Part shown: piece by piece, positions 21,578-31,351 of the stretch
Layout of the letters: every line of letters begins with the position of its first letter
Numbering within the stretch: position 1 is the first letter of the stretch
Assembly: GCA_014529385.2 (NCBI GenBank)
Contig: CM043960.1
Location: 122,133,043 to 122,197,042 of the forward strand
DNA: 64,000 bases
Reading direction: 5' to 3'
From: Adiantum capillus-veneris
Lineage: Eukaryota > Streptophyta > Polypodiopsida > Polypodiales > Pteridaceae
Program-made: the position numbers and the translations under genes
Notes under the pieces: model-generated
Told to the model about the DNA's origin: nothing
The model's database searches: none
Seen by the model: the letters and a program-made list of their open reading frames with translations, nothing else

Positions 21578-22924
21578 GATTCGATAGAGACCACGGAGAC
21601 CAAAACTATTACTACAAAGGAAAAATCCAGTGAGGGGGATCACGAGAGGGAATTACGACGAACACCAAAAGAGTATTCAAAGTTAAACCACCCAGTTGCG
21701 AACCCCCAAGATAAGCCACGAGAGACGAAAAATGAGGATTGCAAGAGAAAGATTGGAACCTATCCAAACCCAACTGTGGAAATTGAACGAGTCCAACAAC
21801 TGAGGGGTTTGGTGGAAGAAACTCAACGAACATTAGAACCTGAACCCAAACATATCCAGATGTCGGACACAGTGTTTCCCACACAAGTTCAACCTCACAG
21901 GAACTATAGGCCGTTAGCTATACCCAGTATCATTCGGGAAGAGAGTGAGGGTAGGACATCTGAAAGTGGACACACACCTTTCTTACTAGAGAGAATGTTT
22001 GGTGAGGGAATGCCCGACCCCCTTGAGGAAGTGGAGATTCCATCTTCACCATTCTCTTGTCAGGGTCCTACGTCCCACAAGATGCCATTAAATATTGCCA
22101 AATTGATGGATTTCATGTCTTCAGAAGTTAGAACCACCATCATGTCCAAACTATATAAAGACCCCGAGCTAGTCTCAGCTCTTCGAGCCTTCCTCAATGG
22201 AGAATTACAGGCCGGATTACCACAGTTTGCACATATGAACAAACCTGACTCGGTAATGAATGATGAGGAACATTTAGCACCACCATCAGACCTAGCGGGA
22301 CATGAATCTGTAATTGAAGTACCCATTAACAAGTTGGGGAAATACTTTGAAGGTGATGAATCTAATGCTACTCTGCCAATCACTACTAAAGGATTAACTG
22401 TAAAGGGAGTCCTCGACGGTGGTGCGGGAGTCAGCATGGTGACAAAGAGTTGTTGGTAGTCTATGGGGCAACCTCACCTTGAAGCCACAAGCGTAGTGGT
22501 AAAAATGGCTAATGGATCTATTGTTACGCCTATTGGAATGCTTAAGGATCTCAGGATCAAGGTCTTGGGACACAAGGTAAGGCAGACTTTCATTGTTATG
22601 GATTTTTCCAAGCATCCTATGTCATTTGAGATGATCTTAGGGCGTCCATTCATGAGGGAAGCAAAAATGGTGCATGACTGGTCCAAAAACCACGTCTACT
22701 TACAGTTCCAAGACTCTGTCATTCGAGTTGATCTTTTAAGTGGTCGAACGCATCCTCTAGGAAATAAATTCATCATTGATAATCGATCAGACACAACAAT
22801 TCACTCAGCTCCATTACAGTATTGTTACACGTGTAACGAAGACACGGATATTGGGGAGAACTCTCTTATATGGATATCCTACCCGGAATGGCTGAGTCAG
22901 ACAATGTCGATTGGGTACACCTAG
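21578..22924 (+). pseudogene. Gypsy B protease region (first aspartic protease domain)
   Basis: This is in the gag frame. The linker runs from 21578 (open from the ATG at 21776) to a TAG at 22457-22459, then the frame is open again from 22463 to 22924. The retropepsin-like domain starts near 22385 with GLTVKGVLDGGAGVSMV and ends near 22640 with FEMILGRPFM. The catalytic triad position reads D-G-G-A (22415-22426) instead of the usual D-S/T-G-A. The TAG falls about 11 codons after it, inside the domain. The domain should cut the polyprotein if intact. The changed active site and internal stop make activity doubtful. Compare the second, better motif at 26707. Confidence 0.75.
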
Positions 22925-24450
22925 CGGCAACTATAGATACATGGGGAGCTAGAGGAACAACCTGGGTAACACCAGATGGGGAAGAGATACCACACATTGC
23001 ACCAGTAAACATGTTAGGTGTAGCGCATGTAACATCCGATGATAAGAAAGAGGCACACCTACCTGAGAGTGAAACTGATGATTCCTCAAAGGCTTCAGGC
23101 CAATACACATCGGAAACGGAATCTCAGGAAGAAATGGATTCAGAACCTGAAGAAACATCGAGTGAGCCAAGTATAGAAACTGAACACTCAAGGTCTAGTA
23201 CAACCATCTATGGTAATTTATATGAGAGTGAAGAAGATACAAGCGAAGACCTATCAAGCGAGTCGAGTTCAAACATTTACCAAAATCAAAACCTTAACAA
23301 GAAACAAAGGTCATATAAGAGACGACGATATCGAGCAAATGTGAGAGCTAGGATAAACAAGGAAAGATCTACTGCAGAATGGCTTAGCTATCTAGGGGCA
23401 TGTGATGCTCATCGAAAGCTAGTAGACAATTGGGGTGAACATCTCCAGAGTGTCATGTGGTGCAGCCCGCGACCCATTGACCTCGCTCAATTGGAGGTTA
23501 CAGAGCCGAAATTGAGTCGAACTATAAGAAGACGTCAAAACCGAGAGTTAGCACAACAACAAAAGGAGGCAGAACTAAAAGAAAGGTCTCCGTCAGGACA
23601 AGAGCCTGCTGACTTACATACGGCTCCTGAACATTTTAAATCTTATACCACGGGGGAGCGAAAGGTTGTGTATGCCAAGGCCCAACGAATACCTACCAAT
23701 GAAAGCAGTGGAGTCTATGATGGTCGAGCGGTAGTTAAAGAGATAGAATTAGCAGAACCATGTGAGGAGTCTAAATCAGTCTTTATTGCTCAAGACCTTA
23801 CCGAAACTGAAGAGGCTGTACTTAAGGAGCTCCTCAAGGAATACAAGGATATCTTTGCTTGGACATATCATGACATGAAGGGAGTTCCACCTTCTGTGAT
23901 GCAACATACAATTCCCATGATCAACACTGCTAAACCCGTCCAGCAACGACCCTATCCAATGAATCCTAAGTACGCCAAAATTGTACAAGAGGAGATTGAA
24001 AAACTTATCCAATGTGGATTCATATACCCTATTGAGCACTCAGAATGGGTTTCTCCAATAGTCATTGTGCCAAAAAAGAATGGGAAACTAAGAGTGTGCG
24101 TGGACCTCAAGAAAGTTAATGCAGCGACTAGGAGAGATCATTATCCCTTGCCATATTCAGAACATGTGCTTGAAAGAGTTGCGAGCAAGGAGGCTTATAG
24201 CTTTTTAGATGGGTACTCTGGTTATAATCAAATCACAATTGCATTAGAGGACCAAGCTAAAACTGCTTTTATCACAGAGTTTGGAGTGTTTGCATTTCGT
24301 GTTATGGCTTTTGGCTTAACGAATGCCCCTGCTACATTCCAACGATTAATAAACACTGCGTTTAAAGAATTTCTAAGGGAGTTTTGTGAAGCTTTCCTAG
24401 ACGACCTTTGTGTTTATTCTTCTTGGGAGAAGCATTTGTTATATCTATGA
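22870..24450 (+). CDS. Gypsy B pol, linker and reverse transcriptase (to in-frame TGA)
   Basis: 526 residues in the frame -1 to gag/protease, overlapping it by 55 bases. No clear slippery heptamer is visible in the overlap. Residues 1-300 are a long acidic, Ser/Glu-rich and then basic linker. From about 355 it is reverse transcriptase: QRPYPMNPKYAKIVQEEIEKL, SPIVIVPKKNGKLRVCVDLKKVNAAT, FLDGYSGYNQ, MAFGLTNAPATFQR and the catalytic FLDD (residue about 509, replacing YxDD). The frame ends at TGA 24448-24450, after which the same frame continues with the RT thumb at 24451. Gypsy A has lysine at this point, so one nonsense change splits pol. Confidence 0.88.
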   Translation: MDILPGMAESDNVDWVHLAATIDTWGARGTTWVTPDGEEIPHIAPVNMLGVAHVTSDDKKEAHLPESETDDSSKASGQYTSETESQEEMDSEPEETSSEPSIETEHSRSSTTIYGNLYESEEDTSEDLSSESSSNIYQNQNLNKKQRSYKRRRYRANVRARINKERSTAEWLSYLGACDAHRKLVDNWGEHLQSVMWCSPRPIDLAQLEVTEPKLSRTIRRRQNRELAQQQKEAELKERSPSGQEPADLHTAPEHFKSYTTGERKVVYAKAQRIPTNESSGVYDGRAVVKEIELAEPCEESKSVFIAQDLTETEEAVLKELLKEYKDIFAWTYHDMKGVPPSVMQHTIPMINTAKPVQQRPYPMNPKYAKIVQEEIEKLIQCGFIYPIEHSEWVSPIVIVPKKNGKLRVCVDLKKVNAATRRDHYPLPYSEHVLERVASKEAYSFLDGYSGYNQITIALEDQAKTAFITEFGVFAFRVMAFGLTNAPATFQRLINTAFKEFLREFCEAFLDDLCVYSSWEKHLLYL

Positions 24451-27400
24451 AAAATATTTGAAAGGTGCAGATTTTATCGCATCTCATTGAACCCTTTCAA
24501 ATGCCAATTTTGGGTTAAGCATGGAGTCATTCTAGGGCATATAGTGTCCAAGAACGGGATGTCCACAAATGAGAGTAAGATTAAAGCCATTGCCGATTTG
24601 CCACCACCTACTAACTATAAAGGAGTTCAAAGATTTATGGGCCATGTTGGTTATTATCGAAGGTTTATTTTAAACTTTGCCAAGATAGCGCGTCCATTGT
24701 ACAAGCTTCTTATCGAGTTTCACTGGACGGAAGAATGTCATCAATCTTATGAGTTATTAAAGAAGGCCCTAACAAGTGATCCAATCCTGCAAACACCTGA
24801 TTGGAATGTACCTTTTCATGTGCATATTGATGCATCAAATTTTGCTATTGGGTGTGTTCTAACTCAACCAGGAGAACATAAATTGGACTACCCTATTAGC
24901 TTTGCAAGTCGCCAATTAAATGATGCCGAGATGAACTACACTACTACAGAGCGCAAAGGTCTAGCTATGATTTACGCAGTAAAGAAATTTCGCTATTACC
25001 TTCTTGCTACCAAGTTTGTGTTTTATGTTGATCATCAAGCATTGCTATATTTGGTAAACAAGCCGTGTTCCACAGGTCGAATTACACGATGGTTGTTAAT
25101 TCTTCTTGAGTTTGACTTCACCGTTGTTGTGAGGCCTGGGAGGAAACATGTCATGGCAGATCATTTATCTCGTATCCCTAATGGCGAAGCTCCTACGGGG
25201 GTTGATGATGAATTGCCTGATACTCCTTTGTTCATTGTTAATGGTTTTCCACCCAAAGAACTGCGAAAAGATATAGATCGAAAATTAATCAAGGAATGCG
25301 AACCGTATTGCTTACTGGCTGGAACTCTCTATAAGAGAGGAAAAGATGATGTTCTTAGACGCTGTGCCCGCGAGGATGAGTATTTATATATTCTACAAGA
25401 GGCACACATGGGCGTAGCTGGTGGTCACTTTTCAGGAAACTTGACTGCCCGAAAGATCTCACAGTCAGGCTATTGGTGGCCCACTCTGTTTAAGGATGCA
25501 TCACTTTTTGCAAAGGGATGTGATGAATGCCAACGCTTCAAGAAGCCGCAAAGAAGTGATAGGATGCCTCTACATCCCATCAAGGTAACCCAACCATTTG
25601 AAAAGTGGGGCTTAGACTTTGTAGGACCGATTAGTCCGGCTGCACGTAACACGCAATCACGATATATCATTGTGGCTATAGACTATGTAACCAAATGGGC
25701 TCAAGCAAAAGCAACACGGAAGGCGGATGCAAAAACAACAGCTAAGTTCCTCTTTGAGAACATTATCACACGTTTTGGATGCCCCTTTGAACTTGTGAGT
25801 GACAATGGAACTCATTTTATAAATGAAGTAATAAAAGAACTCACATCAAACTTCATGATATCTCACCACAAGTCTACACCCTATTATCCCCAAGCAAATG
25901 GCCAAGCTGAGAGTACCAACAAAACTCTCATCTCCATTTTGACAAAGACAGTCGAGGCTCATCGCACTGATTGGGACCTAAAGCTTACATCAGCTTTATG
26001 GGCTTATCGTACTGCATATAAATTTGCTATTAATTGCACACCGTTTAAGATGGTGTATGGCCAAGAAGCAGTTATGCCATGGGATTTTGTCATTCCTAGT
26101 CTTCGAGTAGCTTCTCAAGAAGGTTGGGATGGTAACCCCTTAGCGGAGCGATTATATATCCTGGAAAGGCTAGATGAAGAAAGGCAATTAGCTGTGCGAA
26201 ATGCTCTAGTGGAGAAGGATAGGAGAATGAAGTGGTTTGATAGCCATTTAAAGGATAAAGACATCAAGGTTGGTGATAAAGTTCTTATGTACGGGGTACG
26301 TAATGAAAAGAAGAAATTGAAATACGCTGGTAAGGGACCATATCGAGTGTGTGAAATTACTCCGCAAGGTACCATTCGTGTGGAGACTCTAGATGGAGTT
26401 GAAACCATTGGATTCCTTAATGGGAGTAAATTCAAAAGATATTATGATCCTCTAAGCCAGGAAGAGTTGCAAGCCATCCATCAAAAGAAGGCTGCCAAGG
26501 AACAAGCAGAGCTTAAAAAAATCCAAGCAAGAGTTGAGGCTCGAGAACGACGACAACGTCTTAGATGCCAACGAGAGGCTAATCTGGGAATCACGCAAGC
26601 ATTTTTCGAGGACACAGATGACGACTCATTAGAATCTGAGCCACCCCTACGATACCCAATTGAGCTAAATAGCCCCTATGGGAAAGTACTATACAATGCC
26701 TTATTAGATACGGGAGCTAAACACATTTTGTTATCCTATGGAGTTTGGTGTCAATTAGGGAAACCGACCCTATCCCCGAGTACGATGCAAGTCAAGGGAA
26801 TTAATAAAAAGAAAACTACTATTCTTGGAGTCCTTCAGACCCCTGTTGTCTATGACAATGGAAGCATAGTGCAGAGGTTTCTAGTCATGCCCGCAGGAGC
26901 TATGGAAGGCAACGTAAACCTGGGACGCACGTGGATGTTGGCAACCAAATGCACTATTGATTGGGATATTGGTAGTGTCACGACGCGACCACCGACTCTT
27001 ACCCCTATCATTCAAGCAAAGTCACCTACGTTGCAAACTCTAGCAAAGTTGAAGGATAGCCAACATTCACAAGCCAAGGTGGTTAACTCGTCTTTGCCGG
27101 CTACCCATGAACCTAGCACTTCAACACTTGTAGTTGCAGCAAGTAGTAATATTGCAAGTACTCTACCTGCACGACCTAAGAGTACATATCAATGGGTCCC
27201 CAAGTCCTTACTTCCAACTACCTCAACCCTCCCACCCATTCTAAGAAAAAATTTCCCGGGAAAACCAAGAGCGCGCCCTAGGAGAGTCAAGACCAAATCA
27301 CGATGGATTCCAAAACAACTATTAGAAGCCCAAGGCTACTATGATGGAAATGAGCAAATTTGGGTACCTAAACGTAAAATGTGTCCTTCCCTATCGACAA

Positions 27401-27768
27401 CAAACCCATATCAGTCAAACAGTGTAACGCTAAAGCCAATGGCAAACCGTGGGAAGGGAAAGATCACAGAATGCTACACACCTAGTCCAGAGCTAGTTTG
27501 GGCTCCAAGGCAAAACCAATTTATTCCACCTAGCTCAGGAAGGGGGGAGTTCCATGAAGCTTCTAGCTCCTCATGTAATACATCCATAGAGGTAAAAGCT
27601 TCTACACAGCCTCCATCTATAGTAGTGGACCTCCATGAGGCTACAAAAGAATCCACACCTCCCAGTGTTCAAGAATCACCTGATGAACCACTTCAAGTTC
27701 GATCCTGGGAGAGTACCTTACCACCCTTGCAACTTGACGAGGCACCTAGGGTAATAGAAAACTACTAG
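24451..27768 (+). CDS. Gypsy B pol: RT thumb, RNase H, integrase, and a second aspartic-protease-like domain
   Basis: Same frame as the RT; the first ATG is at 24487 (1093 residues from there). RNase H lies at about 105-235 (HIDASNFAIGCVL, TTTERKGLAMIYA, VDHQALLYL, DHLSRI). The integrase zinc domain H-x-H-C-x2-C is at about 307-350. The core D at 378 (LDFVGPI), D at about 439 (SDNGTHF) and E at about 475 (NGQAEST) form a complete DDE set. A GPY-type C-terminal module (GKGPYRV) is at about 615, with no chromodomain. At 730-830 follows a retropepsin-like stretch with LLDTGAKHILLS (D-T-G-A at 26707-26718) and NLGRTWM. The Pro/Ser-rich tail carries four spaced W-V/I/A-P-K/R motifs (about 902-1020). 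The post-integrase protease-like domain is unusual. Confidence 0.88.
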   Translation, partial: KIFERCRFYRISLNPFKCQFWVKHGVILGHIVSKNGMSTNESKIKAIADLPPPTNYKGVQRFMGHVGYYRRFILNFAKIARPLYKLLIEFHWTEECHQSYELLKKALTSDPILQTPDWNVPFHVHIDASNFAIGCVLTQPGEHKLDYPISFASRQLNDAEMNYTTTERKGLAMIYAVKKFRYYLLATKFVFYVDHQALLYLVNKPCSTGRITRWLLILLEFDFTVVVRPGRKHVMADHLSRIPNGEAPTGVDDELPDTPLFIVNGFPPKELRKDIDRKLIKECEPYCLLAGTLYKRGKDDVLRRCAREDEYLYILQEAHMGVAGGHFSGNLTARKISQSGYWWPTLFKDASLFAKGCDECQRFKKPQRSDRMPLHPIKVTQPFEKWGLDFVGPISPAARNTQSRYIIVAIDYVTKWAQAKATRKADAKTTAKFLFENIITRFGCPFELVSDNGTHFINEVIKELTSNFMISHHKSTPYYPQANGQAESTNKTLISILTKTVEAHRTDWDLKLTSALWAYRTAYKFAINCTPFKMVYGQEAVMPWDFVIPSLRVASQEGWDGNPLAERLYILERLDEERQLAVRNALVEKDRRMKWFDSHLKDKDIKVGDKVLMYGVRNEKKKLKYAGKGPYRVCEITPQGTIRVETLDGVETIGFLNGSKFKRYYDPLSQEELQAIHQKKAAKEQAELKKIQARVEARERRQRLRCQREANLGITQAFFEDTDDDSLESEPPLRYPIELNSPYGKVLYNALLDTGAKHILLSYGVWCQLGKPTLSPSTMQVKGINKKKTTILGVLQTPVVYDNGSIVQRFLVMPAGAMEGNVNLGRTWMLATKCTIDWDIGSVTTRPPTLTPIIQAKSPTLQTLAKLKDSQHSQAKVVNSSLPATHEPSTSTLVVAASSNIASTLPARPKSTYQWVPKSLLPTTSTLPPILRKNFPGKPRARPRRVKTKSRWIPKQLLEAQGYYDGNEQIWVPKRKMCPSLSTTNPYQSNSVTLKPMANRGKGKITECYTPSPELVWAPRQNQFIPPSSGRGEFHEASSSSCNTSIEVKASTQPPSIVVDLHEATKESTPPSVQESPDEPLQVRSWESTLPPLQLDEAPRVIENY

Positions 27769-28087
27769 CAAAAATCCTCACCTATTACCAACTGGAACAA
27801 TTGGTTTCAAAGGGTGACGACATCATTTCAAACGGTATGATCTACCCAAGGAAGGGGGGAGTGTTTGTGGACATCCATTATTCACTTGCTTCCCTTTCAA
27901 CCTTTCCCCCTGACCCCTTAATCTCCAATCTTAGGGAATGTATATATAAAGCCTTATACTCACAAAAACAAGATAAAAAAGTAAAAGAGCAAGAGCCAAA
28001 ACACAAAATCATAAAACCAAATTATGCACAAGAACACGACCCTTGTAATATTTGCACTCTAACCATCATCTATTTGCGTGTACAGAT

Positions 28088-28510
28088 ATGGCTAGTACGC
28101 TAGAGTCATCCACTCCTGCCTTGGGTGAGAGGTACCCTCGTTACTTTTCACAAATATTTCACATGGTCTTTCCAGTGCTTGCATGTGAATGGGATTTGAT
28201 AGGTACGCTAGCATGTGAGAGGAATTTTGAGGAGTTAGAATGGCTGATACGTCTCTTGACCACGTCTGATCCATACTTAGTAGAGAGCGTTTCTCCCATT
28301 GCACAAGCCTACCCTTTTGACCAAGATGACTATAGGCGTCTAGTGACCTTCTTAGTAAACATGGGCACCTATGATGATGAAGAAAATTTACACGACTACA
28401 CGGATGGCACATATGGTCTCATGGATGATGACTTTGTTTATCTCGACGACGAGGATAGGGGTTTAGCCTTAGGGTTTCCCCCCAACCTCTACAATATCCT
28501 ATTCCCTTGA
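28088..28510 (+). CDS. Gypsy B 3' accessory ORF, acidic protein of unknown function
   Basis: 140 residues from the ATG at 28088 (ATGGCTAGTACG, a good plant start context; the frame is open from 28052). It is strongly acidic toward the C-terminus (YDDEENLHDYTDGTYGLMDDDFVYLDDEDRG). The N-terminal half has aromatic/hydrophobic helices (YFSQIFHMVFPVLACEWDLIGTL). No signal peptide or clear membrane span, so it does not look like an env gene. It lies between the end of pol and the 3' LTR, where some plant Gypsy elements carry extra genes. It has no damage over 140 codons in an element whose pol has stops. I do not recognise the family. Confidence 0.55.
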   Translation: MASTLESSTPALGERYPRYFSQIFHMVFPVLACEWDLIGTLACERNFEELEWLIRLLTTSDPYLVESVSPIAQAYPFDQDDYRRLVTFLVNMGTYDDEENLHDYTDGTYGLMDDDFVYLDDEDRGLALGFPPNLYNILFP

Positions 28511-29870
28511 CTCTCTAGGGGGAGTGCAAATAATTAGGTTAGGGTTCGTTATGTTTTTTGTTGTGTTCAATAAGTGTTGGTACCTTTTTCCACTAATGTG
28601 CCTCATGGAGGTATTCCTTTTGTTTCCTAGTGTGTACAGGAGCGTGTTGCTATGGGTAGGATTTGGACCTTCATGGAATCTTTATCTCGACTCACTCTTC
28701 AAATCAAGCACGACCATCGACACAAACAGGTGTTTCTTGTCCATTAGCATTGCCCCTTATCTTTTTTGCATCTATGATTGTCTGCTTTAATTGTGATTGG
28801 TAGCCTAATATTCACCGCATTTGCTTAGTATCAAACATTTAATTCAATGTAATTTTTTGTCATAATCACTTGTCTAGGTTTAAAAATCAAGCAGTCCGAC
28901 AAACTAGTTTGACCAAGTTAGGTGTTAAAAATCTTCTCTTAATACCATGGGGAATGCCTTCCTAATAATCAATGGTTACTTAGGTTCTTAATCCGATTTA
29001 GGCAGCATTGTGTGAAATGTACTAGGGATTTCTAGTGGGCTTGACCCTATTGACCTTTAGCTTAAGTATTATAAAGGGAGTTAACTAGTGTGATGAGCCT
29101 GGGGAGGTGTATCAGTGTTATATGACCCCCCAAAGTTACAAAATTAAAATGCTGAAAATGAACAAACAAAAAATCAAAGTGCCACACTGTAAAATCTTAA
29201 GCTGGAAGAGAAATCTCAGCTTGATTTGGTACTTCACTCACATGTATTGCCTATGGTACTAGAGCCCTAGAGGTTCCCAGTATGGGCGCTTTTCCTTGAA
29301 AAGAAAAAAACCCAAGGCATACAAAATAAGCACACACATCAAATTGCATCACTGTGAAAACACTTTGGGGGGTCAAAGAAAAGGTAACCAGTCAGGCGAT
29401 GATTTCATGAGAAATTCCTTTTATCGTAGCTTAACTACAAGGTCCTGTAAGTATAGCCTCTAGTCAGCCCTCGAACATGAAATACTTGGCTCTCGCGATT
29501 AAACAACTTAATTGACCAGAGAAAATTAAGAAGCTTACCCATGGTAATAATATTCGATCTCTAGTGCCTTTCGACCGTCAAATTAGCGACTCCAGACTTG
29601 TTTAATTTTTTACCTTTACATCTGTTTATGCATTTGATTACATTGCAATTTAATGTTCATGGCTGACACATTGTTTGAAATTCTTTTACCAATCAATTTG
29701 TCTACCTAAAACTGCATATGCTTTTTAATCACTTATGAGAATGCAATTACTGTGCCAATGTTGTTTGATTTTGCAGTGACTGAAGAAGGCTAAGGACATT
29801 CATCTCAAATGCTCTTCCACCTCGATGAACGAGCTTCAACTCAATAGCTTCCGAGGACGGAATCTACATC
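28511..29870 (+). other. Gypsy B 3' untranslated region
   Basis: No gene is seen over about 1.36 kb; frames are short and broken by many stops. It includes CCGATTTAGGCAGCATT at 28993-29009, an exact 17-base match to the minus strand of a hairpin unit in NA2 (36448-36464). Confidence 0.6.
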
Positions 29871-29883
29871 AGGAAGGGGGGCA
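29871..29883 (+). other. Gypsy B polypurine tract
   Basis: AGGAAGGGGGGCA lies directly before the 3' LTR. It is the expected primer for plus-strand DNA synthesis. Confidence 0.85.
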
Positions 29884-30482
29884 TGTTAACCCTCACGGCT
29901 CACGGACACCCCATCACCTACGACGGACGTGTATTATGTATTTGATAGAGTCAGGTACCGGGCTTGTCGGACCAATAGGAAAAGGGTAAGAGTGATCGCC
30001 GATGAGAGGCGCACTCTAACTAGGACATTCAAGGGATTAGTTGCCTAAGCATGGGCGCCCAAGTGTGAATGGGGTGAGCTCATATAAAAGCCAACTAAAC
30101 CTAAAATTCACTCATTCTCTCATTTGTGCAATAGAAGAGTGCTCTTGCTCCATCTCCATCTCCATCTTCTTCTTCTTCACCTCCTTGTGTGTGTGTGTGT
30201 GTGTGTATGTGAGAGAGAGAGAGAGAGAGAGGGAGAGTGTGTGTGAGATCGAGCATTACGAAGGCACGACGGCGGCGAAGCGGTTGAGCGCGGCACGACT
30301 GGAGCTTCTTCTTCATCGCGGCGAGGAATCCACCACGAAGGCGAGCGTAGAGCGGTGAGTGACACACCTTTTGCTCTCTTGAGCTTGCTAGATTAGTCTT
30401 GTTGTGTGCTTGGAGCCATTTGTGGCTCGCACACGGTGTATCGGCAAGTCCCTTGCTTCGACAGTGCTGCAAGGAGCGCACA
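29884..30482 (+). repeat. Gypsy B right (3') LTR
   Basis: 599 bp, nearly identical to 16628-17234; the length difference is mainly the GT/GA microsatellite. It is followed by AGCCC at 30483-30487, the second copy of the target-site duplication. Confidence 0.95.
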
Positions 30483-30487
30483 AGCCC

Positions 30488-30506
30488 GAAGGGGGCAATC
30501 ATGTGG
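30488..30506 (-). pseudogene. 19-bp island of the old gag between two insertions
   Basis: This is the only host sequence left between Gypsy B (with its duplication 30483-30487) and NA2. On the minus strand it supplies the H-D-C-P end of a zinc knuckle whose first half is at about 41550-41575 and whose downstream codons continue at 16627. Its last five bases, TGTGG (30502-30506), are the NA2 target duplication. Confidence 0.75.
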
Positions 30507-30898
30507 TGCTACAGTCAAAAGCGTAGAGCACCCTGCAAAATACTCAAAATAGCGCATAGCAAGACATAAACGAATAAATCTATGTACCTGTCGACTCGCA
30601 CAAATCCATAATCGAGCACGATACGAACAGAGAGAGACAGAGAGCGAGAGAGATTGAGAGAGCACGTGCAGGCACACCTCCCAGAGCGGAGTGCTACATC
30701 GGCACAGCGAGAGAGAAGAGAGGAGAGATAAGAAGAGCAACGCAAACACTGGGTGCAATCTCCCCCCGTGCAAGAGTGACCATTTCCCTCTTGCACGTAT
30801 TTCATTTATAGATTTCTTGAATGGTCAAATTGATTACAAATTGGCCGGCCGGTCATAAATGGCCAAAGCTCATAAAGAGCACTTGAATAATAAAATGT

Positions 30899-30953
<55 letters not shown>

Positions 30954-31034
30954 TTTCCATTCGCATAGGCCTAGCTTGGTCTAGTCTTTTCCACCTGTCA
31001 GCTGCATAAATAATAAAATATCAATTCTATAACA
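30507..31034 (-). repeat. NA2 left LTR (3' LTR of the element)
   Basis: 528 bp, with a long TA run at about 30903-30946 that explains its extra length over the right LTR. The TATA-like box and the CGTGCAAGAG/CTCTTGCACG inverted repeat (about 30768-30798) are kept. GGAGAGGTA on the minus strand just internal (31035-31043) is the likely polypurine tract. Confidence 0.9.
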
Positions 31035-31351
31035 TACCTCTCCGTTGGAAAGCAACTGTCCTCAGTTGTGAAGGAGTACGAGCGGAAGTGCAACGCGAGA
31101 GAGAGTGCGAGAAGAAGAGCACGACGATATGGTGAACTCGCTCTACTGTAATGTGTAGAGCATAGTGAGTTCTTATTAGGTTTTTACAAAAAAGAATATG
31201 TGTACATACCTGGCGGCCTGCCCACTTACCTGGGCAACCACATTGGGCTTTATACCCCAACAACCTCCCACTTAAAGTCCAATGTGGTACTTTAAGTGTG
31301 AGAGAAGCTACTATACAAGCTAATATACAAGAGATGTAGAGAAGTGATGTA

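Larger units (their letters stand above)
16628..30482 (+). mobile_element. Gypsy element B: near-complete Ty3/Gypsy LTR retrotransposon, 13.86 kb
   Basis: The element has TG...CA LTRs (16628-17234 and 29884-30482), the AGCCC duplication, a tRNA-Asp-type primer-binding site, a polypurine tract, and the order ORF1, gag, protease, RT, RNase H, integrase (no chromodomain), second protease-like domain, 3' ORF. Domain order is that of Ty3/Gypsy. The primer-binding site and absence of a chromodomain suggest the non-chromoviral Athila/Tat side, which is inference. The LTRs differ by about ten substitutions by eye (under 2%) plus microsatellite length. Coding damage is limited to three in-frame stops (21575, 22457, 24448) and the frame change at 22870-22924. 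It could be recently dead, or some stops may be meant to be read through. Confidence 0.95.

Noticed and set aside
22870-22924. Programmed -1 frameshift site between protease and RT
   Set aside because: The overlap is right for -1, but no X-XXY-YYZ slippery heptamer is visible in it.
28088-28510. Envelope-like gene in Gypsy B
   Set aside because: No signal peptide, no membrane span and an acidic soluble-looking C-terminus.
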